Positions 43,718-53,315 of a DNA stretch of 64,000 bases are shown in pieces. Origin of the DNA: Nocardia sp. XZ_19_385 (GTDB lineage: Bacteria > Actinomycetota > Actinomycetes > Mycobacteriales > Mycobacteriaceae). The notes under the pieces are model-generated. The model was not told the DNA's origin, did not search any database, and saw only the letters and a list, made by a program, of their open reading frames with translations. The first letter of the stretch is position 1. Each line of letters opens with the position of its first letter. The stretch is taken from assembly GCF_015355755.1 (NCBI RefSeq), contig NZ_JACVEE010000001.1, positions 2,356,001 through 2,420,000 on the forward strand, read 5' to 3'. A program made the translations under genes and the position numbers.

Positions 43718-44661
43718 CGCGGCTGCGGCGCGATGCTCACCCGGGCCGCGCCGCCTTCGGGGAAGGCCGCCGACAGCAGGTCCACGATGGATCCGGCGTC
43801 CACCCGGATCGGGCGCACCTGCGAGGTAGCGGGTTTCAGGACCGTCGCCAGCAGCGCGAAGTCCGGGAGCAGTTCGGTGAAGTAGTGGTCGACGCGCTGC
43901 ACCAGGGGCCGCAGCGGTTCGTCCCAGATGTCGTAGGCCTCGGGCGAAATGGCGGCGATGCTGTGCAGCAGGTGGACAACAGCGGGGTCGGCACTGCTCA
44001 CGGCCGATTCCAGACCGCCGAGCTGGCCGCCGCGCCCCTCGAAGTTGTCGCCCAGGGTTTGGGTGTTGTCGTAGAGCCGTCCCAGGGCAGCTTGCTTGTC
44101 GCGCAGCGTGTTCGCCATCAGCTCCAGCGCCCGCCACATGTTGCGGACCTCGGCATCGCGGCCACTCCAGCCCGCTTCGAGGGTGTTCTGAATGGAGGCC
44201 AGTTTCACCGGATCCAACTGGGCCACAATCCCGTTCATCTTGCCCAGCGCCTCGCCGACGGATTCGCTGACCCAGACCTGACCTTCCGGAATCACACTGC
44301 CGTCGCGCAGGTACGGCCCGACGGTGTCGGCGGGCCGGAAGTCGAGGTACTGCTCCCCCGCCGCGGACAGGTTCGCGATGCGCACCTCGCTGTTCACCGG
44401 AATCTTGTAGCGCGCATCGAGTTCCACCCGAACCGCGAGACCGGTTGCGGTGGTATCGATTCCGCGCACCCGCCCGATCGGCATGCCGCGCAGATTCGCC
44501 TGCGAGGTCTTCATCAGCCCGCCGGAGGTCGCGATCTCTACCCGCACCACATAGGTCTCCCGGCGCGGATCCAGTTCCAGCACACCGAGAGTCAGGTAGG
44601 CGGCACCGACCAAGGTCAGCACCAGCAGCATGGCCAGGGATACAGAGGCGGGAATCTTCAT
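43714..44661 (-). CDS. MCE family protein, MceF position
   Basis: 315 residues. An N-terminal membrane anchor (LAMLLVLTLVGAAYLTLGVLEL) is followed by the MlaD/MCE domain (about residues 35-120; MKTSQANLRGMPIGRVRGID) and a helical Cholesterol_uptake-like C-terminal region. It ends PQPR. Sixth and last MCE protein; part of the hexameric tunnel thought to carry lipids across the cell envelope. Confidence 0.92.
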   Translation of the reverse strand: MKIPASVSLAMLLVLTLVGAAYLTLGVLELDPRRETYVVRVEIATSGGLMKTSQANLRGMPIGRVRGIDTTATGLAVRVELDARYKIPVNSEVRIANLSAAGEQYLDFRPADTVGPYLRDGSVIPEGQVWVSESVGEALGKMNGIVAQLDPVKLASIQNTLEAGWSGRDAEVRNMWRALELMANTLRDKQAALGRLYDNTQTLGDNFEGRGGQLGGLESAVSSADPAVVHLLHSIAAISPEAYDIWDEPLRPLVQRVDHYFTELLPDFALLATVLKPATSQVRPIRVDAGSIVDLLSAAFPEGGAARVSIAPQPR

Positions 44662-45659
44662 GGCACCAGTCCGATCGATCGCAGCACGGTGACCAATTCG
44701 TCGGCCCGCGCTTCCGGGGAACCACCGTCTACCACCCGGATGTTCGGCGGCGCGCTGAAGAACGGAACGAGCTTGTCGCGCAACAGCTTGCGGAAGGCGT
44801 CCAGGTTCGCCGGGACACTGGTGTCGGCGTTGGCGATGGTGAGCAAGCTGGGCGTGATCACCGAGATGATGCCGCGCACGTCTTCCTCGACCGGGAACAG
44901 CAGCGTCCCCAGCTGCACCGCGAACGGTTTGATGGTCAGAATCAGCGCGACGACGCTGAACACCAGCTCACCGAGCCCGGCGATGCGGGCGGGTCCCTCG
45001 GTCAGCACCCGGTCGACATCGTTCTTACGCGACTCCAGCGTGATCGACACCTCGGCGGCCGCGGCGAGAATGCGGTCCAGGTCGGCGGTGTTGGCCGCCA
45101 GGTCATCCAGTGCCAGCCGCCCGGCCCGGGTAATGCGCTCGATCTCGGCCGGGTCCTCCGGGAAGGCCGCGTTCACCTTGTTCACCAGCTCGGCGACATC
45201 GGTGATGGTGCCGCCGGTGACGACCGTGGACAGCCCGCGCACCAGGGCCTCGACATTGGTCGCGGGCAAGGTCTGACCGACGGGGATGGTGTCGCCGCCG
45301 GCCAGATACGGGCCGCCGGATCCGCGTGGGGGCTGCAATGCGACGAAGATGTCGCCCAGGATCGTGCTCTGCCGCAGTTCTGCGGTAGTCGACTTCGGCA
45401 GCCGCACACCGGCTTTCAGGTCGACGGTCGCGATGGCGAGGTCGCCGTGCAGCGCCACGTCGGTGAGCACGCCGACGTCGATGCCGTCCGCGACCACCTT
45501 GGCTTTCGCGGGCAGATTCAGCACACTCGCGAATTCGATTCGGATGGAATACTTTTCGCCCTCGACGTAGGTGCCGCGGATCGGAATATCGGTGGGATCG
45601 AACCCGCAACCGGCCAGGACCAGCAGCACACCCAGCAGGATGATCCGTAGTCGTCTCAT
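44658..45659 (-). CDS. MCE family lipoprotein, MceE position
   Basis: 333 residues. The signal peptide ends in the lipobox LAGC (Cys about residue 18), as expected of MceE-type lipoproteins. The MCE domain covers residues about 35-115 and the C-terminal region is helical. It overlaps both neighbours by four bases. Confidence 0.92.
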   Translation of the reverse strand: MRRLRIILLGVLLVLAGCGFDPTDIPIRGTYVEGEKYSIRIEFASVLNLPAKAKVVADGIDVGVLTDVALHGDLAIATVDLKAGVRLPKSTTAELRQSTILGDIFVALQPPRGSGGPYLAGGDTIPVGQTLPATNVEALVRGLSTVVTGGTITDVAELVNKVNAAFPEDPAEIERITRAGRLALDDLAANTADLDRILAAAAEVSITLESRKNDVDRVLTEGPARIAGLGELVFSVVALILTIKPFAVQLGTLLFPVEEDVRGIISVITPSLLTIANADTSVPANLDAFRKLLRDKLVPFFSAPPNIRVVDGGSPEARADELVTVLRSIGLVP

Positions 45660-46585
45660 CGCGGGGCCTCCTGGCTGGGCAATTTCGCGGCCAGCGGCGG
45701 CAGTGCCGCGAGCAGGTCACCGATGCCGCCGGCCAGCGGCGGCAGGGTGTTGTGGCTGAACGGCACGAACTGCTCGTCCAGGAACCGGTAGGACTGCTCG
45801 TCGTACTTGGCGACGTTGCGCACCAGCACCGGCAGGAACTCCCGGGCCAGATCCACCGAATTCGCCAGGCCCTCCGCCATTCCGGCGAGGGCGAGCAGCC
45901 CGCCCCGCAGGTGGTCGAGCACCTTGGCCATATCCGGCCAGTTCGTGACGAACATGGTGGTCAGCGCGTCCAGGTTGTCGATCAGGTCGCGAACCTGGGC
46001 GTCCTTGCCGACCGGGTCGGCCAGCACCGTCGACATGCGTTCCAGCAGCTGGTTGAACTGCGGCCCGGTGCCCGCCATCGCCTGGTCCGCGTGCGCGACC
46101 AGATTCGCCAGCCCCTGGTCGCTCTCGCTGCCCGCGAGGATGTCGTTGGACAGCGCGCCGATGGCGTCGAAGGCGGCGCTCACACCCAGCGGAGTTCGGG
46201 TCCGGGACAGCGGAATGCATTCGGAGCCGGTGAATTTCGGCCCGCCCGAGTACGCCTTGCTGAGCTCCACGCGCCGATCGGTGACGATCGAACTGGACAT
46301 GGTGGCGGCGCCCACATCGGCGGGCAGGGCGATGTCGGCGCGGACTTCCATCCGCACCAGCATTCGGTCGCCTCGCGGTTCGATGGCCTCGATCTCGCCG
46401 ATGTCGACGCCGAGCAGGGTCACGTGATTGCCCGGATACAGCCCTGCGGTGTCGGTGAATTCGGCACACAGCGCGGTCATGCGGTGCGGCACAACACGTT
46501 CGGTCACGTCGGTGACGAGCGCGCAGCCGCTCACGGCAGCCGTCGCGATGATTGCCGTGCCGCTCATCAGCATTCGCCTGAGCAT
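45656..46585 (-). CDS. MCE family lipoprotein, MceD position
   Basis: 309 residues from the ATG at 46585, which shares one base with the MceC stop; longer frames upstream only mirror MceC. It has a lipobox-like VSGC (about residue 21), an MCE domain (LYPGNHVTLLGVDIGEIEAIE) and a helical C terminus. Lipidation at the D position in addition to E is slightly unusual and worth noting. Confidence 0.88.
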   Translation of the reverse strand: MLRRMLMSGTAIIATAAVSGCALVTDVTERVVPHRMTALCAEFTDTAGLYPGNHVTLLGVDIGEIEAIEPRGDRMLVRMEVRADIALPADVGAATMSSSIVTDRRVELSKAYSGGPKFTGSECIPLSRTRTPLGVSAAFDAIGALSNDILAGSESDQGLANLVAHADQAMAGTGPQFNQLLERMSTVLADPVGKDAQVRDLIDNLDALTTMFVTNWPDMAKVLDHLRGGLLALAGMAEGLANSVDLAREFLPVLVRNVAKYDEQSYRFLDEQFVPFSHNTLPPLAGGIGDLLAALPPLAAKLPSQEAPR

Positions 46586-47553
46586 CAGCACCCCCGGATC
46601 GGTGTCGGCACGCACAGGCCGGGTTCCGCCACCACGGGCTGCGCATCGGCAATCCCGAGCATCGGTGTGACTGTGGTGATGAATCCGCGCAAGGTTTCGA
46701 TCACCGTGCGCAGCTGGTTCGGGTCGGCCCACACCTTCTGGAAAGCCTGCTCCAGCTGGGTGACCGCGGGTTCCACGCCGTCGCCGTAGGCGACCAGGGG
46801 CCGGTGCAACACCGCGAGGGCACGGGTCAGCAGGTCGAATGCGGCTACCAGTTCGCCCTGGTTGCGGTCGAGCTTGTCGGCGATCAGCCCCAGCTGGCCC
46901 ACGAACTCGGCGAGCACCGCCTTGTCCCGGGCGGTCGCACCGACATATTCGCCGGACACCTGCACCGCCTTGTCCAGCTGGCCGGACCGCTGCGCCAGCA
47001 CGCCCGCGAGATCGTTGACAGCGCCGAGGATCTGACGCACCGCCTCCGGCTGCCCCGCCAAGCCACGGTCGATCTCGAGCATGGTGTCGCGCAGGGTTTT
47101 ACCGTTGGCTTTCCGCAAGCCCGGAGTGACCGCCTCGAAGATGTCGGTCAGCTCGAACGGCGTGCGGGTACGTTCCGCCGGAATGTGTTTGTCGCCCAGG
47201 TCATTCGCGCCCTTGGACTCCAACGCCAGGTAGTGCCCGCCGATCGGCGTCAGCAGCTTCACCTCGGCGGTGCTCAGGTCGCCGAGCCGCACTGAGCGGT
47301 CGACGCCGAACACCACTTCGACGTGATCGCCGACCAGGTCGACGGTCTGCACCTTGCCGACCTTGATGCCCGCGATGCGTACCTCGTCACCGCTGCGCGC
47401 GCCACCGGTATGGCGGAATTCCGCGATATAGGTCTGCTCGCCGAAGGGGACGAGGTACGCCACCGCGGATCCCACCAGTGCGAGGACGGTCAATGCCGCC
47501 CCCGCGATACCGATCTTGGCGTCTCGGCTGATCGCGCTGAATAGTTTCGTCAT
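46585..47553 (-). CDS. MCE family protein, MceC position
   Basis: 322 residues. A membrane anchor (IGIAGAALTVLALVGSAVAYL) is followed by the MCE domain (TGGARSGDEVRIAGIKVGKVQTVDL) and a long helical region. It ends with two Cys near CVPTPIRGC. Confidence 0.92.
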   Translation of the reverse strand: MTKLFSAISRDAKIGIAGAALTVLALVGSAVAYLVPFGEQTYIAEFRHTGGARSGDEVRIAGIKVGKVQTVDLVGDHVEVVFGVDRSVRLGDLSTAEVKLLTPIGGHYLALESKGANDLGDKHIPAERTRTPFELTDIFEAVTPGLRKANGKTLRDTMLEIDRGLAGQPEAVRQILGAVNDLAGVLAQRSGQLDKAVQVSGEYVGATARDKAVLAEFVGQLGLIADKLDRNQGELVAAFDLLTRALAVLHRPLVAYGDGVEPAVTQLEQAFQKVWADPNQLRTVIETLRGFITTVTPMLGIADAQPVVAEPGLCVPTPIRGC

Positions 47554-48551
47554 CGGCAGATCACCAGCGCTTGGTTGCCGAGGACGACCGCGCCGATCCC
47601 CGGGAGCTCCGCCTGCCCTCGCGAACAGTCATAGGCGCGCTGCTGGCCGGGCAGATTGTTGTTGAGGCCGGTGAGCAGTCCGGGCATCAGCGCGAGGATG
47701 TCGGTCAGCTGGTCGGTGTGCGGAGTCAGCCTGCGCAGCATCGCGTCCAGCGGCAGGTAGCTGTCGTCATACGCCGCTTGCCCCTGTTCCAGTAGCGAGA
47801 CCAGCGGGCGCAGGGTCTTGTTGGTGGTGATCGCGGTATCTACCAATTGGTCTGCCTTGCCACTGAATTGGGAGACCAGACCGGTGAGCTGCTTGACCAG
47901 CTCGCCCACCTGCCCGGATTTCCCGCCGATCTGATCGGAGATCTGGCCGAGGTTGTGGATCAGCAGGATGATCACCGATTCCCGATTGCGGGCGTAGCGA
48001 GTGAGGGTGTCGAGATCGGCGAGTACCGGCGCGATTCCCGCGCCGTCCCCGTTCAGCACCCGGAGCATGTTCTCGCCCAACCGGTTCAGCGCGTCCGCGT
48101 CCAATGTCTGGAACATCGGCTGGAACCCGTTGAACAGGTCCGAGACATCGAAGCTGGGAAGGGTGCGCTCCAGCGGAATCATCGAACCGGCGGGGAGTCG
48201 GATGCCTGCCGAATCCTGCTGCTCCAGTTCGACATACCGTTGTCCGAGCAGGTTCTGGTAGCGCACCGCGGCGGTGGTGTCGCCGAAGATCGGCCGGTCA
48301 CCGAGCACCGTGAAGCGCACCTTGGCGGCACCGTTGTCCAGGTCCACCGACAGCACCGTGCCGACCGCGACACCGGCCATGCGCACGTCGTCTCCGGCGT
48401 AGAGCCCCGAGACATCGGTGAAAGTCGCCGCATAGGCGACTTTGTCGCCGGGTACCGTCGGCCGCAGCGCCGCGACGATGATCGAGGCGAACGCCGCGAT
48501 GATCATCCCGAAGATGATCAGGCGCACGAGAGCGCCGCGCACACTGATCAT
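47550..48551 (-). CDS. MCE family protein, MceB position
   Basis: 333 residues with an N-terminal helix (LVRLIIFGMIIAAFASIIVAAL), the MCE domain (GLYAGDDVRMAGVAVGTVLSVDL) and the C-terminal region of MceB-type proteins. Overlaps MceA and MceC by four bases each. Confidence 0.92.
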   Translation of the reverse strand: MISVRGALVRLIIFGMIIAAFASIIVAALRPTVPGDKVAYAATFTDVSGLYAGDDVRMAGVAVGTVLSVDLDNGAAKVRFTVLGDRPIFGDTTAAVRYQNLLGQRYVELEQQDSAGIRLPAGSMIPLERTLPSFDVSDLFNGFQPMFQTLDADALNRLGENMLRVLNGDGAGIAPVLADLDTLTRYARNRESVIILLIHNLGQISDQIGGKSGQVGELVKQLTGLVSQFSGKADQLVDTAITTNKTLRPLVSLLEQGQAAYDDSYLPLDAMLRRLTPHTDQLTDILALMPGLLTGLNNNLPGQQRAYDCSRGQAELPGIGAVVLGNQALVICR

Positions 48552-49543
48552 TTCGTGCCACCGCCGCTCAATTCGACCTGCAGCTGCGGCTTTCCGTCGA
48601 CGATCGGAAACGCGCTGCCGATATTCAGGATCAACTCGTCGATCCGGTTGTAGGCGGGCGCGATACTGCCGATCGAGGCGGCCAGCGGAATGAGCAGGTC
48701 GAGCACACCGTCGATCACGGTCGCCAGGTTCGGATTGTGTTTGCCCAGAATGTCGGTCACCCCTTCGATCACCACGTGCTGCAATCCCCCGATGGCAAGC
48801 CGGGTGTGTGCCCGATTCACCGGATCGGCGTAGTAGGTGCTGTTGTCGAAGATGTCGCCGAGCAGCGCGACCAGCGCGGGCGCGGATTGCCGCAGCCCGT
48901 CGGAGTTTTCGGCGCCGATGTGCAGGTAGCGGCTGATCGGGCTGCGCTGCCGGTCGGCGAGCATGCGCGCGAACTCCAGCAGTTGTGCCGTGACCGGCCC
49001 GATGGAGTCCGAGCTTTCGGCGAGGAAGTCCGAAATGCGTTCCAGCTGTTCCGAATCGACGAGGGCCAGCAGCTGTCCGGCCCGGCGCAGTACGCCGGTG
49101 ACGGTCGCGTTGGCGCTGTCGGCCCCGATGGTCAGCGTCGTACCGGAGCGCAGCGGGTCACCCGCGCCCGCGGTGACCAGCTCGATCGCGGTGGAGCCGA
49201 ACACATTCGACGACGCGAAACGGGCGGAGACATTGTCGGTGAGCACCCGCGCCTGCTCCGGATCCAGCCGCAGACCGATCCGCTGGCGACCCGGCGCCCC
49301 GATCTCCACCCCGGATACCGTGCCGATTTCCAGCCCGCGGAACTTCACCTGCGCACCCGGCGCGAGCCCCTCGCCGATGGTCGCGGCGTCGATCGTCAGC
49401 TCGAAGCTGTCCTCGAAACCGCCTTGCGCGTACTGCGTTATCGCCACGGTGGCCAGCACGCCGACGACGGCGACCACCGCGCCGCGTAGTCGCAGCCCGA
49501 GCCGGCCCACCGAACGCCCCGAATGATCTTTGAACACAGCCAT
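48548..49543 (-). CDS. MCE family protein, MceA position
   Basis: 331 residues. A membrane anchor (LRGAVVAVVGVLATVAITQYA) precedes the MCE domain (GLAPGAQVKFRGLEIGTVSGVEI) and the Mce4_CUP1-like helical region. First of six MCE genes; seven bases after YrbE-B. Confidence 0.92.
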   Translation of the reverse strand: MAVFKDHSGRSVGRLGLRLRGAVVAVVGVLATVAITQYAQGGFEDSFELTIDAATIGEGLAPGAQVKFRGLEIGTVSGVEIGAPGRQRIGLRLDPEQARVLTDNVSARFASSNVFGSTAIELVTAGAGDPLRSGTTLTIGADSANATVTGVLRRAGQLLALVDSEQLERISDFLAESSDSIGPVTAQLLEFARMLADRQRSPISRYLHIGAENSDGLRQSAPALVALLGDIFDNSTYYADPVNRAHTRLAIGGLQHVVIEGVTDILGKHNPNLATVIDGVLDLLIPLAASIGSIAPAYNRIDELILNIGSAFPIVDGKPQLQVELSGGGTK

Positions 49544-49550
49544 CGTCGCG

Positions 49551-50420
49551 CTACCCCGAGATCCGTACGCCGGAGTCCAGGCCCCAGAACGCGATGGTCA
49601 GCACCATGTCGGCCACCACGACCGCGACCAGGCTGGCGCGGATCGCCCGCCCGCTGGCCCGGCCCACGCCCTCCGGCCCGCCGCTGGCGTAGAAGCCCTG
49701 GTAGCCGTGGATGAGCACGATCAGCACCACGAAGATGGTCGCTTTGAGCACCGAGGCGAGCATGTCAGCGGGCTGCACGAACATCCCGAAGTAGTGGTAG
49801 TAGGTGCCCGACGCCTGTCCGTGCAGCACGTTCACCACGACCGCGCAGGACAGATAGCTCAGGATCAGTGTCAGCAGATACAGCGGGATGACGGTGATGA
49901 CACCCGCGATCACCCGGGTGGTCACCACGAACGGAATCGGCTCCACCGCAGTGGCTTCCAGCGCGTCGATCTCCTCCGAGATGCGCATGGCGCCGATCTC
50001 GGCCGTCATCCGGCACCCGGCCTGGGCGGCGAAGCCGATGGCCGCCACCATCGGCGCCATCTCCCGGGTGTTGGCGTAGGCGGAGACGAATCCGGTGAGC
50101 GGGCCCATCCCGACCATGTTCAGCGCCGAGAAGCCCTCGACTCCGATCGAGCCGCCGACCGCGATACCGAGGAACACCAGCACCATCACGGTGCCGCCGC
50201 CGACGATGAGTTTGCCGCTGCCCCAGGTGATGTCGGTGAGAATCAGCATGGTCTGGCGGCGATAGGTCCGCAGCGTATGCGGAATCGCCCGCAGCACCAG
50301 AAAACAGAAGGTGAGCTGGTGACCGGCGTGCTCGAGTCCGTCGAGCAGCATCCGGGCCGGCGCGTTCACCTGCCGCCAGGCCCGCACCAGCGGCGGACGA
50401 TACTGCGTCGATATCGCCAT
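49551..50420 (-). CDS. YrbE-B type ABC permease of the mce operon
   Basis: 289 residues from the ATG sharing a base with the upstream YrbE-A stop (TGATG). MlaE/YrbE permease fold with five or six membrane helices and the conserved cytoplasmic loop EIGAMRISEEIDALEATAVEP. It forms the inner-membrane pore with YrbE-A; the ATPase (Mkl/MceG) must be encoded elsewhere. Confidence 0.95.
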   Translation of the reverse strand: MAISTQYRPPLVRAWRQVNAPARMLLDGLEHAGHQLTFCFLVLRAIPHTLRTYRRQTMLILTDITWGSGKLIVGGGTVMVLVFLGIAVGGSIGVEGFSALNMVGMGPLTGFVSAYANTREMAPMVAAIGFAAQAGCRMTAEIGAMRISEEIDALEATAVEPIPFVVTTRVIAGVITVIPLYLLTLILSYLSCAVVVNVLHGQASGTYYHYFGMFVQPADMLASVLKATIFVVLIVLIHGYQGFYASGGPEGVGRASGRAIRASLVAVVVADMVLTIAFWGLDSGVRISG

Positions 50421-51271
50421 CAGCCGATCCTCTGCGGTAGGAACATCGTGAGCAGCTGGGTGATCACCAGATTCAGGCAGAAGGTGGCGATGACGCCGAT
50501 CACCACCGCCGAATTCACGGCATTGGCAACCCCTTTGGGGCCGAGCTCGGTTTCCAGGCCGCGCTGGCAGGCCACCACCAGCACGACGATCCCGAAGACC
50601 ACCGATTTCAGCAGCGCCACCGCGAGATCGGCGAGCGAGGCGAACGCGCTCAGCGAGGACATGTAACTGCCCGCGGTACCGCTCTGGAAGCCGACATTGA
50701 TGACGTAGCCGGTCCCGATGCCCATGAAGATGATCAGGATGCACAGCAGCGGCGCGACCAGCATCATCGCCGCCAGCCGGGGCACCACCAGCCGGCGCAC
50801 CGGGTCGATGCCCATGGTGCGCAGTGCGTCGATCTCGTCCCGGATGGTGCGCGCTCCGAGGTCGGAGGCGATGGCCGCACCGGCCGCACCGCCGAGCAGC
50901 AGTGCCGAAACCATCGGCGCCCCTTGCCGAATCACGCCGAGCCCGCCCGCCGCGCCGGTGACCGAGGTGGCGCCGACCTCCTGGGTGAGCGTCCCGACCT
51001 GCACCGCGACGATGACGCCGAACGGAATCGCCACCAGCACAGCGGGAATCGCGGTCACGCTGACGATGAACCAGGACTGCAGGACGCTGTCGCGCCACGG
51101 ATGACGCAGGGCGATGAGGTCGCGGAACAGCCAGCGAAAAGCCTCTTCCGCCAAGGTGAGTGCGCGACCGAAGGTGCGCAGCGCGCTACTCGTCGTATCG
51201 ATCCCCCAGCGCGCCAAGCGGGCCGCCGGCTCCGGTAGTCGCTTCAGTGCGCGCTCTTGCAGTTCGATCAT
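50420..51271 (-). CDS. YrbE-A type ABC permease of the mce operon
   Basis: 283 residues from the ATG at 51271 (MIELQERALKRL); an earlier GTG adds nine residues. MlaE domain with the loop ARTIRDEIDALRTMGIDPVRRLVVPR. First gene of the mce operon, about 30 bases downstream of the predicted transcription start. Confidence 0.93.
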   Translation of the reverse strand: MIELQERALKRLPEPAARLARWGIDTTSSALRTFGRALTLAEEAFRWLFRDLIALRHPWRDSVLQSWFIVSVTAIPAVLVAIPFGVIVAVQVGTLTQEVGATSVTGAAGGLGVIRQGAPMVSALLLGGAAGAAIASDLGARTIRDEIDALRTMGIDPVRRLVVPRLAAMMLVAPLLCILIIFMGIGTGYVINVGFQSGTAGSYMSSLSAFASLADLAVALLKSVVFGIVVLVVACQRGLETELGPKGVANAVNSAVVIGVIATFCLNLVITQLLTMFLPQRIG

Positions 51272-51308
51272 GAAGCCCCCGTGCCTGGTGTGTCTCACGC
51301 CACAGTCG

Positions 51309-51338
51309 ATTTAAGCGACTGGCGCGCCAGTCTGTCAA
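51309..51338 (-). promoter_or_regulatory. mce operon promoter with palindromic operator
   Basis: On the minus strand, TTGACA (51338-51333) and TTAAAT (51314-51309) are separated by 18 bp. The spacer contains a perfect 16-bp palindrome, GACTGGCGCGCCAGTC (51317-51332). An operator between -35 and -10 is typical of TetR-type repression; the two TetR genes at the operon's far end are the obvious candidates. Confidence 0.75.
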
Positions 51339-51461
51339 TAGATCGTCTGGGACAGAATTCATCAATGACCTTGATCGAGCGCGTAAATGGGGTCAGAACG
51401 CCGCAAAGGGCAGCTACGGGCTAGTGAATTAGCCGGAATACTGTGCTATTAAGGAGGATTG

Positions 51462-51668
51462 GTGCGCTCAGAACGTCTCAGTCAGTTGGCCGAGCAACAG
51501 AGACGGCGAGCGAGTCAGCGCGCCAGGCGAATTCGCAGCACTCCGCCGGCCTCGGTGCCCGCGAGCAATTCATCGGTCCGCCCCGGCACCGCGACCACCG
51601 CCGTCATCGGCTCCGTGCTGAGCACCGTGCACACGCCGCCGGACGCGGGGTCGATCCGCACCAGCTGA
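51462..51668 (+). CDS. Doubtful small frame behind a perfect Shine-Dalgarno
   Basis: AAGGAGG (51451-51457) precedes a GTG at 51462. About 18 codons (LSQLAEQQRRRASQRARR) run before the frame enters the antisense of the propeller gene's 3' end, where it continues to 51668. The ribosome site is stronger than that of most real genes here, so this may be the 5' stump of a truncated gene or a short peptide. Low confidence that the whole frame is translated as a functional protein. Confidence 0.3.
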   Translation: MRSERLSQLAEQQRRRASQRARRIRSTPPASVPASNSSVRPGTATTAVIGSVLSTVHTPPDAGSIRTS

Positions 51669-52414
51669 CCCGACACGGTGGTGACGTAGAGCACGCCGTC
51701 GCCGTCGACGTGCAGGTCATCGGCGAAATCCGGAATACCCAGAGAAGTGGACAGATCCGCGAGCACGGTCCGGTGCTCCGGAGCGGCGATCGAGAAGCTC
51801 AGCACCCGGCCCAGCGGATTCCCGTTCGAGGTCAGGTAGATCATCTCGCCCCGCACCACGATGCCGTTGGCCCCGGTCCCCGCGGCCCGCGCGGTCCAGT
51901 CCTTGTCCAGCACGCCATCCCGGCCGATCCGGATGACACCGGACCCGGTGGCCGCCACATAGAGGTTGCCCGCGCTGTCGAAGGCCGCGCCGTTGGGCAT
52001 GGTGAAGCCGGACGCGAACACCTCCGGACGCGGATCGGCGGCATCCGGATCGAAGCGGAGCACACCGCCCGGAATCACGGCACTGCTCGGCGCGTCGCCG
52101 TAGACCACGTAGAGCAACCCGTCCGGTCCGAGCCGGACCGCGCCGGGGAACGCCACCGGCACCGTGGCGGTCAGCTTGCCGGTGTTGTCATAGCGCTGCA
52201 CCTCGTTGCGGTACAGCCGCGAGACCCACAGGTTCCCCCGGCGGTCGTAGCCCACGTTCTCCGCCCAGTCCAGTACCGGCGTACCGGCGGGCAGCGCGGT
52301 GGTCACTCGGGCGGGGGCGCAGGTCGAGATCGGATCGGCGGCCGCGGCGGGCAGCGCCAGACCGGCTCCCGCGCAGCTCAGAGCGACGATGGCGGCGAGC
52401 TGGCGCACAAACAT
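51515..52414 (-). CDS. Secreted SMP-30/NHL-type beta-propeller protein
   Basis: 299 residues from the ATG at 52414 with GGAGG upstream; a longer frame extends further but lacks a signal. The signal peptide ends near AAA-ADP (about residue 27). The mature part has repeated propeller strands such as YDRRGNLWVSRL, LGPDGLLYVVYG, FDSAGNLYVAAT and VDGDGVLYVTT, as in SMP-30/gluconolactonase-like proteins. It could be an extracellular lactonase or binding protein. Its 3' end lies about 240 bases upstream of the mce operon. Confidence 0.85.
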   Translation of the reverse strand: MFVRQLAAIVALSCAGAGLALPAAAADPISTCAPARVTTALPAGTPVLDWAENVGYDRRGNLWVSRLYRNEVQRYDNTGKLTATVPVAFPGAVRLGPDGLLYVVYGDAPSSAVIPGGVLRFDPDAADPRPEVFASGFTMPNGAAFDSAGNLYVAATGSGVIRIGRDGVLDKDWTARAAGTGANGIVVRGEMIYLTSNGNPLGRVLSFSIAAPEHRTVLADLSTSLGIPDFADDLHVDGDGVLYVTTVSGQLVRIDPASGGVCTVLSTEPMTAVVAVPGRTDELLAGTEAGGVLRIRLAR

Positions 52415-52558
52415 TCCGATTCCTCCCGATACCGCGAACGCGCCGAAGTCTAATGGCCCCGTCGCCCCGGTGCCCTCCGGTCGAGCAGGCCGCAAATGAC
52501 CGGCCGGTATTCCCCGATGAACTCCCCTGACACGCAGCGGGTTTGACAGTATCGATGC

Positions 52559-53305
52559 ATGCCATTCTTCGACGGAGCACGTGGCCGGATGCACTATCGG
52601 CGCTGGCCCGCGGAGAACCACACCGCCGCGCTGCTGCTACTGCCCGGTATCGGCCAGCATTCCGGCCACTACCACCGTTTCGCCAAGACGGTGCGGGCCG
52701 CCGGAATCGAGATGTGGGCACTCGACACCGCCGGTCACGGGCTCAGCGAGGGCGATCCGGAAAACCCCGGCACGCTGGCGGAATTGGTCGCCGACGCGCT
52801 GCGCCTGATCGAACTGGTGCGCGCCGAGCTACCCGCGGCCCCGCTGCTGCTGATGGGGCATTCACTGGGCGCGGTCACCGTGCTCGGCCTGCTCGGGGCG
52901 GCGGTGCCGGACCCCGGCTCGGCCGCGGATCCGGGCGCGGTGGCGGCGAATCGCCCGCTGCTCCCGAGCGTCGAACCGACGGCGCTGGCGGGGTTGGTGC
53001 TCTGCGGCGTACCCAAGCGCGCGCTCGGCGGCGGCTCCCCCGGCGCGCTGGGTACGCCGCTGCCGCGCAGCCTTCCGATCCTCGCGGTGCACGGCGTGGA
53101 GGACCGCCGGGCGCCGATCGATGCGATACGGGACTGGACTGGCCGCCACAACTGGGTAAGTTTGGTCGAGTACGACGATGCCGGGCACGACCTGCTGCAC
53201 GAACCGGTGCACGCGCGGGTCGCCGCCGACATCGCGGAGTGGATGCGGGAAGTCGTGGAGCCGGCGGGTGTGGCCGGCTCGCGCGGCGGCGAGGTGACAA
53301 CGTAA
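52559..53305 (+). CDS. Alpha/beta hydrolase (monoglyceride lipase/lysophospholipase type)
   Basis: 248 residues. It has LLLPGIGQHSGHYHRFAK, GHGLSEG, the nucleophile elbow GHSLGAVT, a likely acid in HGVEDRRAPID and the His in DAGHDLLHEPVH: a complete catalytic triad. Probably acts on acylglycerol-like substrates. CAGTAT lies 6 nt before the ATG, so the start may be leaderless. It stops 10 bases before the ESX module, and might share its transcript. Confidence 0.88.
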   Translation: MPFFDGARGRMHYRRWPAENHTAALLLLPGIGQHSGHYHRFAKTVRAAGIEMWALDTAGHGLSEGDPENPGTLAELVADALRLIELVRAELPAAPLLLMGHSLGAVTVLGLLGAAVPDPGSAADPGAVAANRPLLPSVEPTALAGLVLCGVPKRALGGGSPGALGTPLPRSLPILAVHGVEDRRAPIDAIRDWTGRHNWVSLVEYDDAGHDLLHEPVHARVAADIAEWMREVVEPAGVAGSRGGEVTT

Positions 53306-53315
53306 GGGGGATGTG

